NCBI RefSeq assembly: GCF_900100435.1
Contig: NZ_FNEX01000006.1
Span: 1 to 64,000, forward strand
Direction of reading: 5' to 3'
Length of the DNA: 64,000 nt
Source of the DNA: Pedobacter sp. ok626
GTDB lineage: Bacteria > Bacteroidota > Bacteroidia > Sphingobacteriales > Sphingobacteriaceae
Shown here: positions 1 to 8,260 of the stretch, one piece after another
Numbering within the stretch: the first letter of the stretch is position 1
How the letters are laid out: the number at the start of each line of letters is the position of its first letter
The notes under the pieces: generated by a model
What the model was told of the DNA's origin: nothing
The model's database searches: none
Seen by the model: the letters and a program-made list of their open reading frames with translations, nothing else
Position numbers and translations under genes: made by a program

Positions 1-2
1 AT

Positions 3-479
3 TTCCCTGCTAAAGTAAAATATAGTGAGTCATTGAAACCACCTGTAGGATTTCACCCATTCTTTGATTTAGATGAAGGATTGGAGTATGCGAAAAAGGT
101 AGGTAAACCTGTTATGCTTGACTTTACCGGACACACTTGTGTAAACTGTAGAAGAATGGAAGATCTGGTTTGGGTCGACAAAGAAGTTGCCCGCCTGATC
201 AATGAAGAATATGTATTGATCCAGCTGTATGCTGATGATCGTAACATTAAAATGCCAGCAGAGAAAGTTCATTACTCTGATATTTTAAAACGCAAAACAG
301 ATGATTTAGGTTATTGGAACTTAGATTTCCAGGCCACAAAATATGGATCAAATGCTCAGCCATTATATGTTTTGGCCGGTCATGATTTAAATCCTTTGGT
401 ACCTGCTCAAGGTGCAATCTTTGATGCTAAAGAATATGCAACTTATCTTAAAAGTGGCCTTGCTGCTTTTAAGAAATAA
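3..479 (+). CDS. Thioredoxin-like C-terminal domain of a DsbD-type protein-disulfide reductase (5' truncated)
   Basis: The reading frame is open to the left edge, so this is the C-terminal end of a larger protein and not a complete gene. The visible part is a thioredoxin fold with the redox motif CVNC inside GHTCVNCRRME, as in the periplasmic C-terminal domain of DsbD/ScsB proteins, which pass electrons across the inner membrane to periplasmic thiol proteins. A cis-Pro region follows (NAQPLYVL). A TTG at 33 could serve as a start, but the family and the open upstream frame argue against it. The membrane domain would lie outside the window. Confidence 0.85.
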   Translation, partial: FPAKVKYSESLKPPVGFHPFFDLDEGLEYAKKVGKPVMLDFTGHTCVNCRRMEDLVWVDKEVARLINEEYVLIQLYADDRNIKMPAEKVHYSDILKRKTDDLGYWNLDFQATKYGSNAQPLYVLAGHDLNPLVPAQGAIFDAKEYATYLKSGLAAFKK

Positions 480-531
480 GTCAACAATACTATCCATAAA
501 AAAACGAAAATAGGTAGTTAATAATTAAGCA

Positions 532-560
532 AAGGCCGGTGGATACCGGCCTTGTTTATT
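532..560 (+). terminator. Rho-independent terminator after the DsbD-like gene
   Basis: A perfect 9-bp stem (AAGGCCGGT / ACCGGCCTT) with a 4-nt loop is followed by a T-rich run. It lies about 50 nt after the stop codon at 479. Confidence 0.8.
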
Positions 561-823
561 TTATTTATTTGCATAATAAAACTTCTTCTTTAATATTTTG
601 TATATTCTTTAGGGCTTGATAATTAATTTTTTTTGCCAATTATCCTTAATAAAACATAGTTAAAGTGCTTAAAATGAACCTAAAAGATATAAGGGGTGAA
701 GTCGTAATAGCTTTAATGCCGAAAAACATCTATTTTTGGCGCTGGAAAGAGTAGTGTTGATTATTAATAATAAGATAAATTGTTCAAAACAACTTTTGTT
801 TTGATATAAAGTAACAAGTAAAT
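561..823. other. Intergenic region without a supported gene
   Basis: This is AT-rich spacer between the terminator at 532-560 and fabF. It holds one short ATG frame of 26 codons at about 674 that resembles nothing I know, and a hairpin at 784-804. No clear TAnnTTTG promoter was found. Confidence 0.6.
784..804 (+). repeat. Hairpin in the fabF leader
   Basis: A perfect 9-bp inverted repeat (TCAAAACAA / TTGTTTTGA) with a 3-nt loop ends 19 nt before the fabF ATG. It is A/T-rich and could be a weak leader structure or an operator; its function is unknown. Confidence 0.4.
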
Positions 824-2077
824 ATGAAAAGAGTAGTAGTGACAGGTTTAGGTGCTGTAACCCCGGTGGGAAATACAGTAAAAGAATTTTGGGATAACAT
901 TGTAGCCGGTAAAAGCGGTGTTGCAGCTATCACAAAATTCGACACTTCAAAATTCAAGACTAATTTTGCTGCCGAAGTCAAAGACTTTGATGCAGAAGCT
1001 TATGTCGACAAAAAGGAGCTAAAAAAGTACGATCTATATACTCAGTATGCTATTGCTGCGAGTGATCAGGCCATTAAAGACTCAGGATTGAATTTTGAGA
1101 CTATGCCTGAGGTGGAAAGATATGAAGTTGGCGTAATCTGGGCTTCTGGTAACGGCGGGATCACCACTTTTGAGCAACAATTGAAAGAATATCATTTAGG
1201 TGATGGCACACCAAGGTTTAGCCCTTACTTTATTCCTAAAATGATTGTTGATATTGCCGCGGGAGTAATCTCTATCAGAAATAAGCTTCACGGACCAAAC
1301 TACGCTACTGTGTCTGCCTGTGCTTCTTCAAATACAGCAATTATCAGTGCGTTTGACACTATCCGTTTAGGTAAAGCTACCATTATGGTTGCCGGTGGAT
1401 CTGAAGCTGCAATTACAGAGTCATCAGTAGGTGGATTTAATTCAGCTCATGCTTTGTCGAAAAGGAATGACGATCATGCAACAGCATCTCGTCCCTTCGA
1501 TGTAGATAGAGATGGTTTTGTTATCGGTGAGGGTGCTGGCGCTTTAATTCTGGAAGAGTACGAGCACGCTATCGCAAGGGGTGCACACATCTATGCCGAA
1601 ATGGTAGGAGGTGGTATGGCCGCTGATGCTTACCACTTAACTGGTACGCCTCCAGATGGTCTTGGTGCTTCATTAGGTATCGCTAAAGCTTTAGCTGATG
1701 CTGGAATTACTGCAGATAAAATTGACTATATCAATGCACACGCAACCTCAACAGGATTGGGTGATGTTGGTGAGTTAAACGGCATCAAAAAGATCTTTGG
1801 TGACTTGCCTGTAGCGATTAGTGCAACAAAATCTATGACTGGGCATTTGCTTGGTGGAGCTGGCGCAATCGAAAGTATCATCAGTATCATGTCTGTAAAA
1901 AATGACATCATTCCTGGAACAATCAATACGAAAGTATTAGATCCGGAGATTCCTCAAGGATTGAATATCATCCTTGGTAAATCTATTCACCAACCGGTTA
2001 ATTATGTGTTGAACAATACCTTTGGTTTTGGCGGTCACACTGCTACTTCAATATTTAAAAAATATACTGCAGAGTAG
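824..2077 (+). CDS. fabF: Beta-ketoacyl-ACP synthase II
   Basis: Condensing enzyme of type II fatty-acid synthesis that elongates acyl-ACP with malonyl-ACP in the cytoplasm. The thiolase fold carries the Cys-His-His triad: C166 in VSACASSNTA, H306 in INAHATST and H341 in SMTGHLLGGAGA. At 417 aa it has the normal FabF length and begins with the typical MKRVVVTGLG. It stands alone here, with no acpP directly upstream, and is followed by strong hairpins. A second, more divergent ketosynthase lies in the type III PKS operon at 39859-41127, so this copy is taken as the housekeeping enzyme. Confidence 0.93.
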   Translation: MKRVVVTGLGAVTPVGNTVKEFWDNIVAGKSGVAAITKFDTSKFKTNFAAEVKDFDAEAYVDKKELKKYDLYTQYAIAASDQAIKDSGLNFETMPEVERYEVGVIWASGNGGITTFEQQLKEYHLGDGTPRFSPYFIPKMIVDIAAGVISIRNKLHGPNYATVSACASSNTAIISAFDTIRLGKATIMVAGGSEAAITESSVGGFNSAHALSKRNDDHATASRPFDVDRDGFVIGEGAGALILEEYEHAIARGAHIYAEMVGGGMAADAYHLTGTPPDGLGASLGIAKALADAGITADKIDYINAHATSTGLGDVGELNGIKKIFGDLPVAISATKSMTGHLLGGAGAIESIISIMSVKNDIIPGTINTKVLDPEIPQGLNIILGKSIHQPVNYVLNNTFGFGGHTATSIFKKYTAE

Positions 2078-2093
2078 TCATAAATAGGCTTAA

Positions 2094-2161
2094 ATCCTGA
2101 CCTTCGTCAGGATGAAGACTTCAATGGGTCCGGCTATTTTTAAAAAATAACCGGGCCCATT
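2094..2161 (+). terminator. Two stacked hairpins after fabF
   Basis: The first stem is ATCCTGA / TCAGGAT (2094-2113). The second is a 19-bp stem at 2123-2141 and 2142-2161 with two G-U type mismatches; its centre is a T-run followed by an A-run, so it could terminate transcription on either strand. Confidence 0.65.
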
Positions 2162-2237
2162 CTTGCGTTTAAGGGTTTTGTACCAAAGCCCGAAACGGAC
2201 TTTTGTTCTCCATAAAAATATAATTTAACTTGGCCCG

Positions 2238-3866
2238 ATGAATATAGAATTCAATAAAAATGAGGATGTTAATAAGCAGTCGGTTTTTGAACTAAAAACC
2301 AGGCTTAAGAAAATATATAAGGGAGGTGGGGATAAGAGTGCAGCGAAACAAAAAGAGAAAGGAAAGCTACTGGCCAGGGAGCGTATTGCTTATTTAATTG
2401 ATAAGGAATCGGAGTTTCTGGAGATCGGTGCTTTTGCTGCCGACGATATGTATGCAGAGCAGGGCGGTTGCCCTTCGGCAGGCGTGGTATGTGGCATTGG
2501 TTATGTATCGGGTAGACAGTGTATGATCGTAGCGAATGATGCCACGGTTAAAGCTGGAGCCTGGTTTCCTATGACTGCCAAAAAGAATTTAAGAGCGCAA
2601 GAAATTGCCATGGAAAACAGACTTCCTGTAATCTACCTGGTAGATAGTGCCGGTGTTTATTTGCCGATGCAGGATGAGATCTTTCCCGACAAAGAGCATT
2701 TTGGAAGGATGTTTAGAAACAACGCCCTGATGTCGTCTGATGGCATTGTGCAGATTGCTGCAATTATGGGTTCTTGCGTGGCCGGTGGTGCTTATTTACC
2801 TATCATGAGTGATGAAGCTATGATTGTTGATGGTACAGGTTCTGTGTTTTTAGCGGGATCCTATCTGGTTAAATCGGCTATAGGCGAGGACGTTGATAAT
2901 GAGACTCTTGGCGGAGCTACCACACATTGCGAAATATCAGGCGTAACCGATTATAAGCACCCTAACGATGAAGCTTGTTTAGATAGCATTCGCAACATCA
3001 TGAATAAACTGGGCGCACCGCAGGTAGCCGGTTTTGACCGGATTAAGCCGGCATTGCCAAAGCTGGATGTAGAAGAGATCTATGGCTTATTACCTGAAAA
3101 CAGGGAAAAGCCTTATGATATGCGCGATATTATCCAACGTTTGCTGGATGATTCTGAATTGGAAGAATACAAGGAGTTATACGGACAAAGTATTATTTGC
3201 GGATTGGGTAGAATTGATGGTTGGGCTGTAGGCATTGTTGCCAATCAGCGTAAGGTCGTTAAATCTAAAAAAGGAGAGATGCAGTTTGGCGGAGTTATTT
3301 ATTCCGACAGTGCAGATAAGGCTACGCGCTTTATCATGAATTGCAACCAGAAAAAGATACCGCTTGTGTTTTTACAAGATGTTACCGGATTTATGGTAGG
3401 CAGTCGCTCAGAACAAGGTGGCATCATCAAAGACGGCGCAAAAATGGTAAATGCAGTCGCTAATTCAGTAGTCCCCAAGTTTACCATTGTGATCGGAAAT
3501 TCTTACGGTGCGGGCAATTATGCAATGTGTGGTAAATCATATGATCCAAGGTTGATATACGCCTGGCCAAGTGCTAAAATTGCCGTAATGGGGGGGGCGC
3601 AGGCAGCTAAGGTATTGTTGCAAATTAAGGAGGCGTCGCTCAAAGCAAAAGGAGAGGAGATTACCCCTGAAAAAGAAGCTGAATTGCTAAAGGAAATTAC
3701 CGATAGATACAACAGTCAGACTACCCCTTATTACGCGGCTGCGAGGCTCTGGGTAGATGGAATTATTGATCCTAAAGAAACGCGAAAAGTGATCTCTATG
3801 GGCATAGAAGCCGCAAATCAATCTCCAATTAAAAAACAGTTTAATGTAGGTATTATCCAAACCTAA
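2238..3866 (+). CDS. Acyl-CoA carboxylase, carboxyltransferase (beta) subunit
   Basis: Biotin-dependent carboxyltransferase of the propionyl-/methylcrotonyl-CoA carboxylase family, which moves the carboxyl group from biotin to an acyl-CoA. At 542 aa it matches the family, with two crotonase-like halves: an N-terminal half starting at GKLLARERIAYLIDKESEFL and a C-terminal half with QDVTGFMVG and GNSYGAGNYAMCG. The sequence looks closest to methylcrotonyl-CoA carboxylase beta subunits, but the substrate cannot be fixed from sequence. No biotin carboxylase or biotin carrier gene is adjacent, so the alpha partner must be elsewhere. A promoter-like TTG-N20-TAACTTGG ends only 4 nt before the ATG, which may mean a very short leader. 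Confidence 0.88.
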   Translation: MNIEFNKNEDVNKQSVFELKTRLKKIYKGGGDKSAAKQKEKGKLLARERIAYLIDKESEFLEIGAFAADDMYAEQGGCPSAGVVCGIGYVSGRQCMIVANDATVKAGAWFPMTAKKNLRAQEIAMENRLPVIYLVDSAGVYLPMQDEIFPDKEHFGRMFRNNALMSSDGIVQIAAIMGSCVAGGAYLPIMSDEAMIVDGTGSVFLAGSYLVKSAIGEDVDNETLGGATTHCEISGVTDYKHPNDEACLDSIRNIMNKLGAPQVAGFDRIKPALPKLDVEEIYGLLPENREKPYDMRDIIQRLLDDSELEEYKELYGQSIICGLGRIDGWAVGIVANQRKVVKSKKGEMQFGGVIYSDSADKATRFIMNCNQKKIPLVFLQDVTGFMVGSRSEQGGIIKDGAKMVNAVANSVVPKFTIVIGNSYGAGNYAMCGKSYDPRLIYAWPSAKIAVMGGAQAAKVLLQIKEASLKAKGEEITPEKEAELLKEITDRYNSQTTPYYAAARLWVDGIIDPKETRKVISMGIEAANQSPIKKQFNVGIIQT

Positions 3867-3918
3867 GCAGAATTATAATCTATATATCACAATGTTGCAT
3901 TTGTTACAAAATTGCTAT

Positions 3919-3948
3919 TTGTGTATAGCGGGATAAAGCGTAATTTTG
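3919..3948 (+). promoter_or_regulatory. Bacteroidota-type promoter of trxB
   Basis: TTG at 3919-3921, a 19-nt spacer, then TAATTTTG at 3941-3948. This matches the -33/-7 consensus TTG / TAnnTTTG and lies 19 nt before the trxB ATG. Confidence 0.75.
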
Positions 3949-3967
3949 TATTACAATATAAAAATAT

Positions 3968-4930
3968 ATGTCACAAGAAGTAGAACACGTTGAATGTTTA
4001 ATTATAGGTTCAGGACCTGCAGGTTATACTGCTGCAATTTATGCAGCTCGTGCAGATCTTAAACCGGTTATGTATACAGGTATGGAGCCAGGTGGTCAGT
4101 TAACACAAACCACAGAGGTAGATAATTTCCCAGGATATCCTGCTGGAATAACCGGTCCTGAAATGATGGAAGATTTTCGTAAACAAGCTGAACGTTTCGG
4201 AACGGATATACGTTTCGGTTATGTGAGTTCTGTTGATTTCTCTTCATTGCCACATAAAGTTGTAGTGGATGAGATCAAAACAATTACTGCTGATACAGTA
4301 ATTATTTCGACAGGAGCTACTGCAAAATGGTTAGGCCTACCAAGTGAACAAAAATACAATGGTTTTGGCGTTTCAGCTTGTGCTGTTTGTGATGGTTTCT
4401 TTTTCAAAGGACAAGATGTTGCAATAGTTGGTGCTGGTGATACAGCTGCTGAAGAAGCAACTTACCTGGCTAAACTTTGTAAAAAAGTATATATGTTGGT
4501 TCGTAGAGACGAATTCAGAGCTTCAAAAGCAATGGTTCACCGCGTGATGAACACACCTAATATTGAAGTAATCTACAACACAGAAACTAAAGAAATATTA
4601 GGTAACGGTAAGAATGTTACTGCAGTTAAAGTGGTAAACAATCAAACAGGAGCAGAAACAGATATTCCTGTTGAAGGATTCTTCGTTGCGATTGGTCACA
4701 AACCAAATACCGATATCTTTAAAGGTTGGTTAGATATGGATGATACTGGTTATTTGAAAACAGTTCCAGGATCGACATTAACTAATGTTGAAGGCGTGTT
4801 TGCTAGTGGAGATGTACAAGATAGCTATTACCGTCAGGCTGTAACTGCAGCGGGTTCTGGATGTATGGCAGCATTGGATGCGGAACGGTATTTAGCCGCT
4901 AAAGAGCATGATGTAAAAGTGGTTTCTTAA
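3968..4930 (+). CDS. trxB: Thioredoxin reductase
   Basis: NADPH-dependent flavoenzyme that reduces thioredoxin in the cytoplasm. It shows an N-terminal FAD site GSGPAGY (15-21), the redox pair C138/C141 in CAVCD, an NADPH site GAGDTAAEEA (about 155-165) and the C-terminal FAD motif ASGDVQD. The length of 320 aa is normal for bacterial TrxB. It has its own promoter at 3919-3948 and a terminator directly after, so it looks monocistronic. Confidence 0.95.
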   Translation: MSQEVEHVECLIIGSGPAGYTAAIYAARADLKPVMYTGMEPGGQLTQTTEVDNFPGYPAGITGPEMMEDFRKQAERFGTDIRFGYVSSVDFSSLPHKVVVDEIKTITADTVIISTGATAKWLGLPSEQKYNGFGVSACAVCDGFFFKGQDVAIVGAGDTAAEEATYLAKLCKKVYMLVRRDEFRASKAMVHRVMNTPNIEVIYNTETKEILGNGKNVTAVKVVNNQTGAETDIPVEGFFVAIGHKPNTDIFKGWLDMDDTGYLKTVPGSTLTNVEGVFASGDVQDSYYRQAVTAAGSGCMAALDAERYLAAKEHDVKVVS

Positions 4931-4947
4931 TTACTAATAAAAAATAG

Positions 4948-4983
4948 AAAGGGCAGGGTCATTTTATGGTCCTGCCCTTTTTT
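4948..4983 (+). terminator. Rho-independent terminator of trxB
   Basis: A 10-bp stem AAAGGGCAGG / CCTGCCCTTT is followed by a T-run, 17 nt after the trxB stop. Confidence 0.85.
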
Positions 4984-5044
4984 GTGATTTATGATTAAGA
5001 ATTTTTTATCTTAGTCATGAAAACAATGTAATTATTTAATCTTA

Positions 5045-6970
5045 ATGATGAAAAAACTACTATCAATTGTATTATTGGCATTCGTTTATGTCAACGGTTT
5101 TGCTCAGAACGACATCAATGTAGGGATCATTCCCGCACCTGTATCCGTAAAAAAGAGCGCTGGAAGTTTTAAACTGGACAAAACAGTTGTGCTGGTTTCT
5201 GCTGATGTAAAAGACACAAGATCTGCTGATTTATTAAACGCCTATATCGTTGCTAAAGGTGGTTTTGCATTAAGGACAGCTAAAGTTGCCAGTGCTGGTG
5301 CGCCTAGTATCATACTTAGTACTTCAGGTGCTGATCAATTGCCTGCCGAAGGTTATAAAATTAAAGTTAGCCCTAAAAACATTACCATTACCGGTAAAGA
5401 TGCTGGTTTGTTTTATGGCGTACAGTCGTTGATGCAAATGATGCCTGAGTTTACAGCGAATGGAATGAGTATTAATGCTGCTGAGATCAATGATTATCCG
5501 CGTTTCAAATATAGAGGATTGCATTTAGACGTAGGACGCCACATGTTCCCGGTTTCTTTCCTGAAAAAATACATCGACATGATGGCCCAGTATAAATTGA
5601 ATAATTTTCACTGGCATTTAACCGAAGATCAAGGTTGGAGAATTGAGATTAAGAAATATCCTAAATTAACGACTGTTGGATCCAGCAGAAATGGAACCAT
5701 CATAGGTCACCACCCTGGTGTAAATACCGATGGTACGCCTTATAAAGGCTTTTACACCCAAAATGAGGTGAAAGAGGTTGTTGCTTATGCAGCAAGCAAA
5801 TTTATCAATGTCATTCCTGAGATTGAATTACCTGGTCATAGCTCTGCCGCCATTGCTGCTTATCCTGAATTAAGCTGTTTCCCAGAAAGGGACACATTTA
5901 TAAGTGAGAAAACACCATGGACTGGCTTGCGTAAAGGTAAGCAAGTACAACAAACCTGGGGCGTATTCGACGACGTATTTGTGCCTTCAGAGCAAACCTT
6001 CAAATTTTTAGAAGATGTGTTGGATGAAGTTATAGCGCTTTTCCCATCTAAATACATTCACATCGGTGGCGATGAAAGTCCTAAAGCCTACTGGAAAGAA
6101 AGTGAGTTTTGCCAACAATTGATAAAAAAACTGAACCTTAAAGATGAACACGAATTACAGAGTTATTTCATTCAAAGGATTGAGAAATATGTCAACAGTA
6201 AAGGGCGTAGAATTATAGGTTGGGATGAGATATTAGAAGGTGGATTAGCACCTAATGCTACAGTAATGTCCTGGAGAGGGGTAAAAGGAGGTATTGCTGC
6301 TGCTCAACAAAAGCATGATGTGATTATGACTCCTAATGCCGGTGGTCTTTATTTTGATCATAAGCAATCTGATTCAGCTGATGAACCTACAAATATTGGT
6401 GGCTTAGCACCATATGCTAAGTCTTATGCCTATAATCCGGTTCCTGCAGAACTTACTGCAGATGAACAAAAGTATATTGTAGGTGTTCAAGCAAATGTTT
6501 GGACAGAGTATATTTCAACTTCATCAAAAGTAGAGTACTTTGTGTTTCCAAGATTATTCTCTTTATCGGAAATCGCCTGGAGCCAAGACTCGCGTAAAGA
6601 TTTTAAGAATTTCTCAGAAGAGCGCCTTCCTTTGCACTTGTCCCGATTGGACAAAACAAGAACAAATTATTGGGTGCCAACACCATTTGGCCAGGACCAG
6701 AAAGTGATGAAGGGAGAGAGCTTTAATATCGTATTAAAAGAGCCTGTTTTAGGCGCTAAAATCTATTATACATTAGACCTTACCCGTCCTTCAGAAATGG
6801 GTACTTTATATACTACACCTATTAAGTTAACCGTTCCTAAAGGGCAAAAGCAAGTGCTTAAAACAATTGTAGTTACTCCTGGCGGAAAGAATAGTGTAGT
6901 AACGGAAACGATATTGAGTAACGAGACACCAGATGTTAAAAACAAAACAGGCGATAAAACAATTATATAG
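5045..6970 (+). CDS. Exported beta-N-acetylhexosaminidase (GH20)
   Basis: Glycoside hydrolase family 20 enzyme that removes terminal N-acetylhexosamine residues from glycans or chitin oligomers by substrate-assisted catalysis. A signal peptide covers residues 1-20 (ends NGFA-Q). The GH20b domain occupies about 28-150 and the catalytic barrel starts at about 153, with HWHLTEDQGWR (189-199) and the catalytic pair D343/E344 in HIGGDES. A C-terminal beta domain follows after about 560. The length of 641 aa is typical for Bacteroidota. The lipoprotein at 6973 begins 2 nt after the stop, so the two are probably co-transcribed. A second in-frame ATG immediately follows the first. Confidence 0.92.
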   Translation: MMKKLLSIVLLAFVYVNGFAQNDINVGIIPAPVSVKKSAGSFKLDKTVVLVSADVKDTRSADLLNAYIVAKGGFALRTAKVASAGAPSIILSTSGADQLPAEGYKIKVSPKNITITGKDAGLFYGVQSLMQMMPEFTANGMSINAAEINDYPRFKYRGLHLDVGRHMFPVSFLKKYIDMMAQYKLNNFHWHLTEDQGWRIEIKKYPKLTTVGSSRNGTIIGHHPGVNTDGTPYKGFYTQNEVKEVVAYAASKFINVIPEIELPGHSSAAIAAYPELSCFPERDTFISEKTPWTGLRKGKQVQQTWGVFDDVFVPSEQTFKFLEDVLDEVIALFPSKYIHIGGDESPKAYWKESEFCQQLIKKLNLKDEHELQSYFIQRIEKYVNSKGRRIIGWDEILEGGLAPNATVMSWRGVKGGIAAAQQKHDVIMTPNAGGLYFDHKQSDSADEPTNIGGLAPYAKSYAYNPVPAELTADEQKYIVGVQANVWTEYISTSSKVEYFVFPRLFSLSEIAWSQDSRKDFKNFSEERLPLHLSRLDKTRTNYWVPTPFGQDQKVMKGESFNIVLKEPVLGAKIYYTLDLTRPSEMGTLYTTPIKLTVPKGQKQVLKTIVVTPGGKNSVVTETILSNETPDVKNKTGDKTII

Positions 6971-6972
6971 TA

Positions 6973-7599
6973 ATGAAACAAATAACCAATTTATTCCCAA
7001 TTTCCTTGTTATTGGCAGGAACACTTTTAATGGCATCATGTGGTCCTAAAACCAATGAGAAAGTAGTACCTGTAAAGGGCGATACTGCTGCTGTTACAAA
7101 AGCTACTGGTCAATTCCCGTTTTACAAAGATTTGAATGTAAAACCAGGACTTAATTTTGAAGTGGTAAGCTGGGGTAAGGGGGTAGATAGCGTTGGTGGC
7201 TTCCTGGTACTGATGTCTGATTCTGCAAAGAACAATTATAGAACTTTGTCTGGCGAGCGCAAGGGAATCATTACAGATGCCTGGAATATGGATATGGACA
7301 ATGATGGCAATCCTGAGATATATATCGAGTTGCTAAGCAAGAAAAATGTATTGGATCTGAACGTTTATGAATATGCAGGCGGTGATTTCAGGAAGATCAG
7401 TTTTCCTCCTTTAAGCAGCAATTCGAAGAAAAGCTATGCGGGGAACGATAAGTTTATCATTAAGAACGGTGATTTGTTTCGCACTTTCCCTCTTGTAAAT
7501 CCAAAAGATACCACCATTAAAGCCGGAGACGTTAAGACACTGGTATACCGTTTAAGTGGAAATAGCTTCTCTGTAGACGAAGTGAAAGTAGAAAAATAA
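6973..7599 (+). CDS. Lipoprotein of unknown function
   Basis: A 208-aa protein whose N-terminal signal ends in a lipobox (LLMASC), so it should be lipidated at Cys23 and sit in the envelope. The mature part has no domain I recognise. A stretch MDMDNDGNPEIYIEL resembles the Asp-rich loops of FG-GAP/VCBS-type repeats, but only once. It begins 2 nt after the GH20 gene, which suggests a shared transcript and perhaps a joint envelope role. Confidence 0.75.
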   Translation: MKQITNLFPISLLLAGTLLMASCGPKTNEKVVPVKGDTAAVTKATGQFPFYKDLNVKPGLNFEVVSWGKGVDSVGGFLVLMSDSAKNNYRTLSGERKGIITDAWNMDMDNDGNPEIYIELLSKKNVLDLNVYEYAGGDFRKISFPPLSSNSKKSYAGNDKFIIKNGDLFRTFPLVNPKDTTIKAGDVKTLVYRLSGNSFSVDEVKVEK

Positions 7600-7606
7600 G
7601 CATAAC

Positions 7607-7629
7607 AGGCTGGTATATTATACCAGCCT
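7607..7629. terminator. Bidirectional hairpin between convergent genes
   Basis: A perfect 9-bp stem AGGCTGGTA / TACCAGCCT with a 5-nt loop lies between the lipoprotein gene (+) and the response regulator gene (-). It overlaps the last codons of the regulator. Confidence 0.7.
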
Positions 7630-8250
7630 ATTGTTTCTGGCAACTTTTATAGCATCTGCCTTAGAATTTACGTTCAATTTAAGGTAGATGTTTTTAATAT
7701 GTGTTTTTACGGTTTCAGTTTCAATAAACAACTCTGTAGCGATCTGGGAACGATCCTTTCCTCTTGTAATCAGATTCAGTATTTGAGTTTCCCTCTTGGT
7801 CAGCGGAGAATCTGGGTTCTTTTGCAGTGATGTGATCACCTTTTTAGCCACATTAGGACTCATTGGACCACCACCTTGCATCACATCATTAATGGCTTCA
7901 ATGATTTTTGAAGAAGGGGTATTTTTAGTAAAATAACCCGAAGCCCCATTGGCCAAAGCCTCTAAAATGATTTTTTCTGTTTCATGCACAGTCAGCATGA
8001 TGATATACACATTTGGCAATAGCTTTTTTAACAAGGGTAGCGCCTCTATTCCATTGGTGCCCGGCAGTTGTATATCCAGAATAATCACATCAGGATTGTC
8101 TTTTACAATCTTTAGTTTGGCATCATCAAAAGATCCATAAGTATTCACTACCTGGTAAGGGGAGGTGTTGCTAACAAGATAGGCATAGCCCTCCCGGATG
8201 GTTGCATCATCTTCAATAATCACAATTCTTGCTGCTACTGGCTCATTCAT
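7618..8250 (-). CDS. Two-component response regulator, NarL/LuxR type
   Basis: A 210-aa regulator with an N-terminal receiver domain (acidic pair EDD at 13-15, phosphoacceptor D59 in VIILDIQLPG, later FTKNTP with the conserved Lys) and a C-terminal LuxR-type helix-turn-helix (LTKRETQILNLITRG through VKTHIKNIYLKLNV). It starts 10 nt after the stop of the histidine kinase gene on the same strand, so the two form an operon and very likely a cognate pair. Target genes are unknown. Confidence 0.92.
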   Translation of the reverse strand: MNEPVAARIVIIEDDATIREGYAYLVSNTSPYQVVNTYGSFDDAKLKIVKDNPDVIILDIQLPGTNGIEALPLLKKLLPNVYIIMLTVHETEKIILEALANGASGYFTKNTPSSKIIEAINDVMQGGGPMSPNVAKKVITSLQKNPDSPLTKRETQILNLITRGKDRSQIATELFIETETVKTHIKNIYLKLNVNSKADAIKVARNNRLV

Positions 8251-8260
8251 TTTCTTATAA

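Noticed and set aside
674-754. Short frame of 26 codons before fabF
   Set aside because: Too short, no recognisable features and no promoter; chance frames of this size are expected.
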